From: Muscardinus avellanarius
Lineage: Eukaryota; Chordata; Mammalia; Rodentia; Gliridae
Length of the DNA stretch: 64,000 nt
NCBI GenBank assembly: GCA_963383645.1
Contig: OY726578.1
Span: 25,446,523 to 25,510,522, forward strand
Direction of reading: 5' to 3'
The notes under the pieces were generated by a model. It was not told where the DNA came from and ran no database searches. It saw only the letters and a program-made list of their open reading frames with translations. Below are positions 46,201 to 54,659 of this stretch, one piece after another. The translations under genes were made by a program, and so were the position numbers. Position 1 is the stretch's first letter. The number at the start of each line of letters is the position of its first letter.

Positions 46201-49200
46201 GCCCCAGAGCTGCGGGCCGGCCGGCAGAGGCAGGGGGATGGCTCGGAAGGCCTCTCTGGGGTCAGCGGCTGCCCCGGGTAGGCGACGTCCCCTGCTGGGG
46301 CCTCGGTGTCTGCAAAACGGGGGCGAGAACAGGGCCTGAGGTTGGGCCCCACGCGTAAGCCCCTCGCGAGCGCCTGGCTCGGTTGGCCTGGCGGGTCTGG
46401 GGGCCCAACGTGGCGGGCAGGCTCGCGAGGGTCGCCGCGATGAACTCGCTGGCGGCGCCCCGGGACCGCCTGGTGGAGCAGTTGCTGTCACCGCGGACAC
46501 AGGCCCAGAGGCGGCTCAAGGTGTGTGTGCGCGCGTGCAGAAGGGACAGCATGTGTCCGTGTGTGCGAGCTTGCGTGGCCACGACCCCCGGGAGCTCCAG
46601 GACAGGGTAGGGGCCGCGCACCGGCTGCATTGGGGGCTGGGTGTGCTTGGGGACCCTGCGGCGGGGGCAGGCTGGCTGCTGTGTCTATTAATAGCCCAGC
46701 TCTGCAGCCTCCACCCCCAGGACTGGATCTGGGCCAGGCGGCCTCCCACCAGTGCTCTGGGGCCGGAGTGTTGGGCCTGGGCGCCTTCGGCTTAAGAGGG
46801 ACCTGTGTCTGCAGAGGTCTCAGCCCATGGGTTAACAAGAAAACCCCACGGCCCTGCCTGCGAGGCCTGACACCCCCTCCCCCAGTCTTGAGCCGCAGAA
46901 GCTCCTGGCCGAGGCTGGCTCCGCTCACCTGCCACCTCACCTTAGGCCTCCATCCCAACCCTCTTCCCCATTTTTTGACAATGAAATGCCCCGGGGAGTG
47001 TTCCGTCTGCCGTCTCTTCATCCTGAGCCGAGCAGGGAGCAGGGCCAGGGCCAGGGCATCGGACAGCCCTGGAGGAACTCCAGAGCACCCTGACCTGCCC
47101 ACCTGTCCCCAGGACATCGACAAGCAGTACGTGGGCTTTGCCACACTGCCCAACCAGGTACACCGGAAGTCGGTGAAGAAGGGCTTCGACTTCACCCTCA
47201 TGGTGGCCGGTGAGTGGGCGCGGGCGCGGGCGCGGGCGGAGTGGCCGCCCGGCCGTGGGGCCCCTCCTAACTCATCCCCTTCGCTGTCCCCCGTGGCCAG
47301 GTGAGTCCGGCCTGGGGAAGTCCACGCTGGTGCACAGCCTCTTCCTGACCGACCTGTACAAGGACAGGAAGCTGCTCAGTGCCGAGGGTGAGTGGAGCCC
47401 CTGCCGGCGGTCACCCTCGAAGGCGCCTTGGCCACCTGCTCAGGGTCCCCAGATCCTGGCCGCCCGCGGCGGGGCGGGGGTCACGGCGCCCCACTATCTC
47501 CCGGCAGAGCGCATCGGCCAGACGGTGGAGATCCTGAAGCACACGGTGGACATCGAGGAGAAGGGGGTCAAGCTGAAGCTGACCATCGTGGACACGCCGG
47601 GCTTCGGGGACGCCGTCAACAACACGGAGTGGTGAGGAGGCCCCGCCCCGCGCCCCCGCCCCGCCCGCGCGGGCCTCACGCCGCCCCTTGCCGTCCGCAG
47701 CTGGAAGCCGGTCACCGACTACGTGGACCAGCAGTTTGAGCAGTACTTCCGCGACGAGAGCGGCCTGAACCGCAAGAACATCCAGGACAACCGCGTGCAC
47801 TGCTGCCTCTACTTCATTTCGCCCTTCGGGCACGGGTGCGGGCCGCGGGGCTGCGCGGGGCGGGCTGCGTGCGGGACTGGGCTGCGCGGGGGGCGGGCTG
47901 CGCGGGGCGGGCTGCGTGCAGGGGCTGCGCTGGGGGACGGCCTGCGTGCTGGGCGCTCTGCCCCCGTGCCCATGGCCCCCGCTGCTCTCTGCAGGCTGCG
48001 GCCGGTGGACGTGGGCTTCATGAAGGCTTTGCACGAGAAGGTGAACATCGTGCCCCTCATCGCCAAAGCGGACTGCCTGGTCCCCAGTGAGATCCGGAAG
48101 CTGAAGGAGCGGGTGAGCCTGGGGGTGGGGTGGGGCAGGCTGTTCTGGGTGAGCCTGGGGGGGGCAAGCTGTTCTGGGTGAGCCTGGAGGGGGCAGGCTG
48201 TTCTGGGTGGGCGGTGGGCCACCTGGCCAGCCCCCAGCCCGGCCTCCTGCCGCCGCAGATCCGGGAGGAGATCGACAAGTTCTGCATTCACGTGTACCAG
48301 TTCCCCGAGTGCGACTCGGATGAGGACGAGGACTTCAAGCAGCAGGACCGGGAGCTGAAGGTGGCAGCGGCTGGGGCAGGGATGGGGGTGCGGGAGGGCG
48401 GGAGGCCGCACTGGGCCCAAGCCAGTGAGCGCAGGAGTCGCCGTTTGACCCGCACCCCTCTGTCTGGGTCTGGAGAGTGAGGGCCACCCGCATCCCAGCC
48501 TGGCCTTCGATGCCATGGGGCATCTGGGCCCCTCCCAGGTGATCGCCCTGACCTGCCTCGCACGGCCAACAGGGCTGGCCCCGTCTCCAGAGTCCTGACG
48601 GCCATAGAGGCGTGGGCTACAGGGATGATACCCCACTTGGTTAGGAGCAGAGCGCGGGCGCCGGGACCTCTCCGAGGGGAGGCGGAGGTTGGAGACTAGC
48701 AAGGCCGCCCCCGTTGCTAAGCAACCCCTGCGGCCGCGTTGCGTGCACACGGGACGGGAGTGAGAGCCCTGCCCTTCCCCAGGAGAGCGTGCCCTTCGCC
48801 GTCATCGGCAGCAACACGGTGGTGGAAGCCAAGGGGCAGCGGGTCCGCGGCCGACTGTACCCCTGGGGCATCGTGGAGGGTGAGTCGAGGGCGGGGCGGG
48901 GGGGGGCGGCGGGGCGGGCGCCGACTGTACCCCTGGGGCATCGTGGAGGGTGAGTCGAGGGCGGGCGGGCGCCGACTGTACCCCTGGGGCATCGTGGAGG
49001 GTGAGTCGAGGGCGGGGCCGGCGCCCGGGCCGCCCACTGCCGCCTCTGCCGCCCCCAGTGGAGAACCAGGCGCACTGCGACTTCGTGAAGCTGCGCAACA
49101 TGCTGATCCGCACGCACATGCACGACCTCAAGGACGTGACGTGCGACGTGCACTACGAGAACTACCGCGCGCACTGCATCCAGCAGATGACCAGGTGCGC

Positions 49201-49629
49201 CGCCCCGCCCGGCACCCCCGACGGCCCGCCCCGCCCAGCACCCAGGGGCGGCCGGCCGCGTCCTCGGCTCGCCACCCGAGCTCCCAGCAGCTTTTTTCTA
49301 CCCCATAGCAAACTGACCCAGGACAGCCGCATGGATAGCCCCATCCCCATTCTGCCCCTGCCCACCCCGGACGTGGAGACGGAGAAGCTTATCAGGATGA
49401 AGGACGAGGAGGTTGGTGGGGCCGGCAGAGGGGGGGGGCGGCAGAGCCAGGGGGCCGGCAGAGCGGGGGGGGGGGGGCGGCCAGGGGGGGGCCGGCAGAG
49501 CCAGGGGGACCAGCAGAGCGGGGGGGGGGGGCGGGCGCGGGCGGCGGGCTCTCACGCCTCCCTGCCCCCCAGCTGAGGCGGATGCAGGAGATGCTGCAGA
49601 AGATGAAGCAGCAGATGCAGGACCAGTGA
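43229..49629 (+). CDS. SEPTIN5: Septin-5, complete gene, 12 coding exons
   Basis: Septin-5 is a GTP-binding filament protein of the SEPT2 group, abundant in neurons and platelets. It joins septin hetero-oligomers, binds syntaxin-type SNAREs and restrains exocytosis. Coding exons with GT/AG borders: 43229-43271, 43374-43384, 47113-47209, 47301-47387, 47508-47631, 47701-47835, 47995-48112, 48259-48360, 48783-48879, 49059-49194, 49309-49411, 49573-49629. They total 1110 nt, 369 residues plus stop, the human length. Visible in order: polybasic stretch (35-42), P-loop GESGLGKST (51-59), switch II DTPG (108-111), AKAD (189-192), septin-unique element with [10 protein letters not shown] (262-271), and a C-terminal heptad region (about 340-369). 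The start GCCACCATGA has a good Kozak context and gives the expected [10 protein letters not shown]. Residue 214 is Cys where human, as I recall it, has Gly. All splice phases agree. Several short introns carry tandem repeats, listed separately. Confidence 0.97.
43374..43384 (+). CDS. SEPTIN5: SEPTIN5 11-nt microexon (exon 2)
   Basis: Exon 1 ends in phase 1 (CCA G) and exon 3 begins in phase 0 (GAC ATC). The 11 bases after CCCGCAG at 43371-43373 complete GAG GAC AAG CAG (E-D-K-Q) and are followed by GTACGT. This gives the residues expected at this place in septin-5. Intron 1 is only 102 nt, so intron retention must also be considered. Confidence 0.8.
45880..46439 (+). promoter_or_regulatory. 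SEPTIN5: SEPTIN5 internal CpG-island promoter
   Basis: CpG density rises sharply here, with repeated CCGCCCGCCGCGG-type tracts and GGGCGGGGCCG boxes, and falls again after the alternative first exon. A CTCF-type motif lies inside it (46008-46021). Position and composition fit the promoter of the 378-residue isoform. Confidence 0.65.
46008..46021 (-). promoter_or_regulatory. CTCF-type motif in internal promoter
   Basis: The + strand reads GCGCCCTCTGGCGG, so the minus strand is CCGCCAGAGGGCGC, matching the CTCF core consensus at every informative position. Occupancy is unknown. Confidence 0.55.
46440..46520 (+). CDS. SEPTIN5: SEPTIN5 alternative first coding exon
   Basis: An ATG in context CGCGATGA opens 27 codons starting [16 protein letters not shown] and ends ...RRLK at a GT donor (46521), phase 0. 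It joins exactly to exon 3 (47113, DIDKQ...) and gives a 378-residue isoform. Human SEPTIN5 isoform 2 has a closely similar N-terminus and the same length. The exon replaces the first 18 residues, upstream of the polybasic region and GTPase domain. It sits at the 3' edge of its own CpG-rich block, so it is probably driven by a separate promoter. Confidence 0.88.
47836..47994 (+). repeat. SEPTIN5: Intron 6 GC-rich tandem repeat
   Basis: Within this 159-nt intron a 23-bp block beginning GCTGCGCGGGGCGGGCTGCG occurs at 47850-47872 and again at 47897-47919, with further degenerate copies to about 47950. The intron is still bounded by GT (GTGCGG) and CTGCAG. Confidence 0.75.
48113..48258 (+). repeat. 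SEPTIN5: Intron 7 tandem repeat carrying donor-like sites
   Basis: The exon 7 donor context GGGTGAGCCT (48111-48120) is repeated exactly at 48147-48156 and 48176-48185. A degenerate fourth copy (GGGTGGGCGG) lies near 48205. Spacings are 36, 29 and 29 bases. Units also share CAGGCTGTTCTGG. Confidence 0.85.
48850..49018 (+). repeat. SEPTIN5: Triplicated exon 9 end plus splice donor
   Basis: A block of about 45 bp covering the last 29 exonic bases of exon 9 (CCGACTG... to ...GTGGAGG) and its donor GTGAGTCGAGGGCGGG occurs three times. It starts at 48851, 48921 and 48972. The first copy is the real exon end (48879). The others lie in the 179-nt intron 9, with intact donors at 48950 and 49001. Confidence 0.95.
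49412..49572 (+). repeat. SEPTIN5: Intron 11 G-run minisatellite
   Basis: This 161-nt intron is largely made of imperfect units of GGCCGGCAGAGCCAGG plus runs of 7-12 G. At least four G-runs lie close together, so a G-quadruplex on the coding strand, and hence in the pre-mRNA, is likely. Donor GTTGGT and acceptor CCCCAG remain. Confidence 0.8.
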
Positions 49630-50379
49630 GCCCGCCGCGGACAGACCGCCCGCCCGGGCTGGCCCCTCCCACCCGGCCCCAGACCGGCCTGGACGCCGCC
49701 CGGATCCCCCGGATCTGCAGGGCCTGGACCAGCCCTGAGCCCAGCGTGGCCGATCCCGACCCCAGACGCGGAGCCAGCCCCACGTGACCCTAATTTATTC
49801 TCAGCCCCGCCCCGCCCCGTCGTTGTGTGTACTTCCGAGGGTCCCGACTGCAGGCCCCTCCGGCCGGCCCACCCGGGCCTCTGCGGAGCAGGAGTCCAGT
49901 TCTCCTCCCCCACGGCGGTCCGGCGCCGTCCCCAGGCGCCGCTCAGGCCTGCGGGGTAAACCGAGGCCGAGGAGGGGGAGGGGTCTCCAGGATCCTGTGC
50001 GGCTGCCCAGCCGCCCGCTGGGGTGCGCGTTCTCCCTGACCCCTCCCGCACTGGGCCCGGCCTTTGGGCTCCGTGGGTGGGGCATCCTCGGCGAGCCCGC
50101 GGCTGGAGGTCGGCTCCCCGCACTGCCGGCTGGGGTCCGGCCCGGCTCTCCACCCGCATGACCCCTCCCCGCGCCCGCGGCGCGCTGTGTCAGTTGTGAT
50201 GCCGCCCTGTCCTGGTGGCCGGGCAACAGTGTTGAACGTGGCCGCGGCGTCCGAGTGGTCCTTGGCCGGGGCGGAAGCCGGCGCCGCGATAGCGCTATCG
50301 GCAGCCGGCCTGGGGTTATTTCTGGCGCGGGCGGCCGCGGCGCGGTCGTCCAGAGCACGCCGGGCGCCGTCCTCTCGCC
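49630..50379 (+). other. SEPTIN5 3' UTR and SEPTIN5-GP1BB junction
   Basis: I find no AATAAA or ATTAAA between the SEPTIN5 stop and the GP1BB start. In human, SEPTIN5 is reported to use an imperfect hexamer (AACAAT), so that transcripts run on into GP1BB. The nearest similar word here is AACAGT at 50225-50230, even further from consensus. The block is GC-rich and free of SINEs. Confidence 0.75.
50255..50379 (+). promoter_or_regulatory. GP1BB: GP1BB promoter: Ets-like and GATA-palindrome motifs
   Basis: An Ets-type core GCGGAAG (50271-50277) lies just upstream of a perfect 14-bp palindrome CGATAGCGCTATCG (50287-50300), which presents GATA cores on both strands 80-93 bases before the ATG. Megakaryocyte genes typically pair GATA-1 and Ets sites. 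In human GP1BB a promoter GATA site is functional and its mutation contributes to Bernard-Soulier disease. The flanking C makes each core CGATAG, not the ideal WGATAR. There is no TATA box. Confidence 0.6.
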
Positions 50380-51316
50380 ATGGGCTCTCGTGAGTCTGGG
50401 GTCGGGCTCCAGCTCGCGGGCAGGCAGGCTGGGAGGCTCTGGGCCTGTTGGCCGCAGTGGGGAGGACTGGCTCTGCCGGAGACCCCGCGATGCCAGCACT
50501 TGGGCGGCTGAGCCAGGAGGCGCGCAGGTTCGAGGCCAGCCTCAGCAGAGCCCAGTTCCAAATAGAAAACAGCCTGCCCCGTTACAGAATTTAAGGGGGG
50601 GGTGGCGGGCTTGGGCGCGGAGGTCCAGGGAGACCCCCCCCCCGGGCGCCATCCTCGGCACCAACAACCTAAAACGAAAGCCCCCGGTGCGGCCGCGGAG
50701 CTGGACAGCGGCCGCGGCGCCTTCTCTTGCAGGGCCGCCGAGCCTGCTGCTGCTGCCGCTGCTGCTGCCGCCGCTGCTGCGGGGGGCGGCCGCCTGCCCC
50801 GCGCCCTGCCGCTGCTCGCGCACGCTCGTGGACTGCGGGCACCGCGGGCTCACGGCCGCCACGCTGCCGGCCGCCTTCCCGCCGGACACCACGGAGCTCG
50901 TGCTGACCGGCAACAACCTGACGGCGCTGCGGCCCGGGCTGCTGGACGCGCTGCCCGCGCTGCGCGTGGCGCACCTGGCCGCCAACCCCTGGCGCTGCGA
51001 CTGCCGCCTGGTGCCGCTGCGCGCCTGGCTGGCCGGCCAGCCCGAGCGCCGGCCCTACGGCGGGCTGCGCTGCGCCGCGCCCCCCGCGCTGCGCGGCCGC
51101 CGGCTGGCCTACCTGGCCGAGGCCGAGCTGCGCGCCGCCTGCCCCGCGCCCTGCCCCGCCGCCCTGGGGCTGCAGCTGGCGCTGCTCGGCCTCGGGCTGC
51201 TGCACGCGCTGCTGCTGGCGCTGCTGCTGGGCCGCCTGCGGGGCCTGCGCGCCCGGGCCCTGTGCGCGCTGGCCGCCCCGCTGGTGGCCGGGCCCGACGG
51301 GGCGGCCGCGTCCTGA
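50380..51316 (+). CDS. GP1BB: Platelet glycoprotein Ib beta chain, complete
   Basis: GP1BB is a subunit of the GPIb-IX-V receptor for von Willebrand factor on platelets. It is disulfide-linked to GPIb alpha and needed for surface expression of the complex. Exon 1 codes 50380-50389 (ATGGGCTCTC, donor GTGAGT) and exon 2 codes 50733-51316 (acceptor TTGCAG). The join gives 197 residues against 206 in human. Signal peptide 1-24 (leucine/proline-rich); mature start CPAPC at 25. LRR N-cap cysteines follow, one leucine-rich repeat (about 57-84, [12 protein letters not shown] with sequon N65), and an LRR C-cap with C92, C94, C117 and C140. C144 matches the interchain cysteine. Transmembrane helix about 146-169; short tail 170-197. 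Tail oddities: Gly170 replaces the human palmitoylated Cys, and the human RLSLTDP phosphosite region reads LCALAAP. Codons are extremely GC-rich. The intron is enlarged by a SINE relic. Confidence 0.96.
50490..50577 (+). mobile_element. B1 head relic in GP1BB intron
   Basis: Inside the 343-nt GP1BB intron, GATGCCAGCACTTGGGCGGC and GCAGGTTCGAGGCCAGCCTC match the B1 half of the local SINE, followed by a short A-rich end. It lacks the ID tail. It lies about 155 bases before the exon 2 acceptor. Confidence 0.8.
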
Positions 51317-51479
51317 GAGCGGCCGCCGCGCCCAGACTCCCGCGCCCCGGCCCGCCCGCCCGGGACGCACCTGCCGCACGCACCGCCCGGGGAGGCCACC
51401 CCGCGCCCGGTGCCCAGCTGCAGCGCCTCGCCTTCCCCGCCCCGTGCACGACCCTTCCGCAGCCCATGACTGAGACCGG

Positions 51480-51660
51480 TACATGGCTGCACCCAGCCGG
51501 CTGAGACAGAAGGATGGCAGGTCCGAGGCCGGCCTCTTCAGCAAGGCCCCCCGGCGACTCAGGGAGACCCTGTTTCAAAATAAAACGGGCTCGGGGAGTG
51601 GTAGCTCGGAGGTAGAATGGCCCTGCAGTTCATCCTCAATCATCCCCCCCTCCCAATAAA
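51480..51660 (+). mobile_element. SINE inserted in GP1BB 3' UTR
   Basis: A 5'-truncated B1-dID copy (ACCCAGCCGGCTGAGACAGA... through GTAGCTCGGAGGTAGAATGG) starts about 165 bases after the GP1BB stop and ends in the AATAAATAAATAAACC stretch used below as a poly(A) signal. Confidence 0.8.
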
Positions 51661-51695
51661 TAAATAAACCCTTCTTGTGATCTGGCCGGGTCTCC
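51655..51695 (+). terminator. GP1BB: Probable GP1BB poly(A) signal
   Basis: Three overlapping AATAAA hexamers (51655, 51659, 51663) are followed by CCCTTCTTGTGATCTGG, a GT-rich downstream element at normal distance. They are the first AATAAA after the GP1BB stop. The first two may have come from the SINE tail and the last may be ancestral. Confidence 0.6.
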
Positions 51696-51949
51696 GCACC
51701 CCATGACCCGAATCTCTCCGTCAAACCCCAGTAAAAGCCCCCACGGGCAGTTGAAGAGGACGTAATGACATCTCCACACAGCCAAACCGGCCTGGGAATC
51801 CGGGGGTGGGGGAGATTCTCCTGCCATCATCAGTGAAGATCACTGTGGGTACCAAGGATGCTGCTGACAGTGAGGACAGGACAGGCGGCCCTCCGTGGGC
51901 GGACACCGATGGACCCACAGGCTGAGCATGCCCAGGAGCGGCTGCCAGG

Positions 51950-52640
51950 AGGCCGGTGCGGTGGCCCACTCCTGCAATCCCAGTAGTTGAGAGGCTGAGA
52001 TAGGAATTTGGGGAGGCCCTCAGCACCTTAGCAAGTTCTGTTTCAAAAAAAAAAAAAAAATAGGGCTGGGAGTGTAGCTTAGAGGTAGAGCTCCTGGGTT
52101 CCATCCACAGTGCCCCCCCACACACACACACAAAGAATGTTTGGAGGATTCAGGCTTGCTGGCCCACACCTAAAACCCCAGTACTTGAGAGGCAGAGACA
52201 GGAGGATCACAAGTTTGAGGCCAGCCTTGGCAATTTGGTGAGAGGCTCAGCAACTTAGACCCTGTTTCAAAATAAAAAATAAGCAGGGCATGGCGGCTCA
52301 TGCCTGTAATCCCACTGCTTGGGAGGCTGAGACAGTGTGAGGACAGCCTCAGCTACTTAGGCCCTTTGCAACTCAGTGAGACCCTATTTCACAATAAAGA
52401 GTAAAAAAATAGGGCTGGGGGTGTAGCTCGGAGGTAGAAATGCTCCTGGCATTCTAGTCCCGCAAAAAAAATAAAAATAAATAAGCCGGACGTGGCGGCG
52501 CATGCTGAGTCAGGAAGATGGCTGGTTTGCGGCCAGCCTCAGCAACTTGTGAGGCCCTCCGCAACCTAGTGAGATCCTGTTTCCAAATAAAGAATAAAAG
52601 AGAGCTGGGGGTTGTAGCGCAGAGGCAGAACACCCGAAAG
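51950..52640 (+). mobile_element. Plus-strand SINE cluster after GP1BB
   Basis: Heads near 51952, 52150, 52287 and 52485. It is separated from the GP1BB poly(A) site by about 250 unique bases. Confidence 0.83.
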
Positions 52641-53160
52641 AAGGAGGGGGAGAAGTTGTTAAATAGCTCCGACCAGCGCTGCTGCTGCGCAGAAAGTTCT
52701 CTAAGCGGTTGGGAATGGGTCGAGGCCCGGGGTGTGTTACGGCCAGCTCTGTGGTCCATCTGGGGCTCCCGGGCTGGTGAGGGGTTGGCCTCTGCACAAC
52801 TGACAGGGTGACTGGGGCCATGGGCAATGGGGGCCACCGAATACCCTGCAAGTGAGAGAGAGGAGGGGGGTCTCCGAAGTCACCGCGCCCTGGAGTGAGC
52901 TGGGCTCCCATCCCTCGGTCCCCCCCCCCCGGGCCCCTCCAGGCGTGACCCAAACATCCTTCTTCCGATCCCATAGCAGCCTCAGCCCCTTTCTGCTGTG
53001 GCCAAGAACGCCACACCGCAGCCTGCCTCCTGCAGGACCCTCACCTCAGTACCACTTCCTCAGATCGCCCAGATCAGCAAGGGCCCCTCTGGTCTCTGGT
53101 TTCCCATTGTGCTGCTTCTGCTAATAGAGCAGGTTCTTGGAGCCCTCTCTGGGTGCCCAG
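52641..53160. other. Single-copy block
   Basis: 520 unique bases, with a C-run of 12 at about 52920-52931. No gene recognised. A 168-codon minus frame is unsupported. Confidence 0.5.
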
Positions 53161-53164
53161 CATG

Positions 53165-53695
53165 GCACAGGCTGCTAACACGGTGGCAAACGCCTGTACT
53201 CCCAGTCCTTGGGAGGCTGAGACAGGAGGATTGCAGGTTTGAGGCCAGCCTCGGCAACTTAGCAAGAGTCTCAGTAAGTTAGAGAGACCCTCCGTTTCAA
53301 AATAAAATAATAAAAAGGGCTAAGAGTGTAGCTTGGAGGTAGAACACCCCTGGGTTCAGTCCCCAATTAAAAAAAAAAAAGCCAGGCGTGGTGGTGCACA
53401 CTTGTAATCCCAGGATTCGAGAGGCAGAGACAGGACGATTGCAGCCAGCCTTAGTGAGGCCCTGTTTCAAAATATAAAGAATAATAAGCCGGGCGTGGTG
53501 GTGCACACTTGTGATCCCAGCATTCGGGAGGCTGAGACGGGAGGATCACGGTTCGCGGACAGCCTCAGCTACTTAGTGAGGCCCTCTGCAACTCAGTGAG
53601 ACCTGTTTCAAAATAAAGAATTAAAAAAAAATAGGGCTGGGGGCGCAGCTCGGAGGTGGAAGGTCCCTGGGTTCACTCCCCAGCACCACCAACCC
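53165..53695 (+). mobile_element. Three plus-strand SINEs
   Basis: Copies 53170-53370, 53381-53485 (head only) and 53487-53690. Confidence 0.86.
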
Positions 53696-54658
53696 AAACA
53701 GAAAGCACAGGTTCCCCGTGAGGGCTGCACTTCCTCACTGCGGGGCCGGGGGCCCGGGCCGGGGGCCCCTCCTGCCCTCGGCCTGGCTGGGGCTGCTCCC
53801 AGCCCCGAGGACCCAGTCAGGAGCCCGGAGGAGCCTGGGGTCCAGCGCAGGAAGGCCCCCGCCCCTCTGCCAGCGCTGACCAGGTCGGGGAGGCTGCCGC
53901 TGACACGGCCTTTGTCCTGGCTTTTGTGGGACAAGACAGATGGCCCTCGGAGGGGCTGATGCTATCTCTAGGCAGGGGCCGGATGGGAGCCGAGGGCCAC
54001 CCCCTCTTGGTGGGCAGGTGCGCGGCATCCGGCGCATTGTCAGCTGCGGCGGGCTGTCCGGTTGTCCGGCGGCCTTATCAGCGCATCAGGGACAGAGGCC
54101 CCTTCTACAAAGAACGGCCCACCTTGCCCCCAGGCCCGCCCGGCCGGCACCCCAGAACCCCTGCCGAGGTCAGAGGTAACAGTCAGAACACCCGCAAGGG
54201 CTTAATCTGCACGCGGAGGGGTTGGCTTGGCTTCCAGGGGGAGAAAACCGCGTCGCAGAGAGGGGCTGCCCGTGCTCCCCGGGCCTCCTCCGTGGCCTCC
54301 CCAGGAGGCCAGCTCGGACAGGCCCCCTACCCCGACTGTCCTCACCAGAGCCTTCAGGAGGCAACCGCTGGGCCTCGGAGGAAAGGGCTGGGGTCCTAGG
54401 TGGCCCCAAGCTACGAGAAGGGGTCCCCCCGGGCTGTGGACCCCAACAGGAGCTGTGGGAAGGAGCCAGGTCACTCTGCCACCCAGGTGCTGGGGCTCGG
54501 GGACCAGCGCCTTGCGTCGGGGTGCACACCAGGCCCTCTCACGGGAGCAAGGCTGAAGTGACACTGTGGCCAGCCAGAGGCCTTCCTGCTCACCGGGCAC
54601 CCTGGCAGCTGACCTGGGGTTCTTCTTCCTGTCTCCAGCACCCTCCCTGCCAGCCCAC
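53696..54658. other. 960-base single-copy block with GATA word
   Basis: CTTATCAG (54074-54081) is an ideal GATA site on the minus strand, in a CpG-rich pocket (54015-54090). Frames up to 193 codons lack a domain. The block may regulate GP1BB or TBX1. Confidence 0.5.
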
Positions 54659-54659
54659 T

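Larger units (their letters stand above)
43385..47112 (+). other. SEPTIN5: SEPTIN5 intron 2, SINE-free, holds second promoter
   Basis: This 3.7-kb intron (GTACGT...CCCCAG) is the only long one in the gene. It is GC-rich throughout and has no B1-dID copy, unlike the flanks. A G-run of 11 or more lies near 43716. Many long frames are open on both strands, up to 451 codons on the minus strand at 44997-46352. They are low-complexity P/G/R-rich frames expected from GC-rich DNA, and none shows a domain. Confidence 0.8.

Noticed and set aside
44997..46352. 451-codon minus-strand frame in SEPTIN5 intron 2
   Set aside because: GC-rich CpG-island DNA rarely has stops. The product is low-complexity Pro/Arg/Gly, and overlapping frames are open on both strands.
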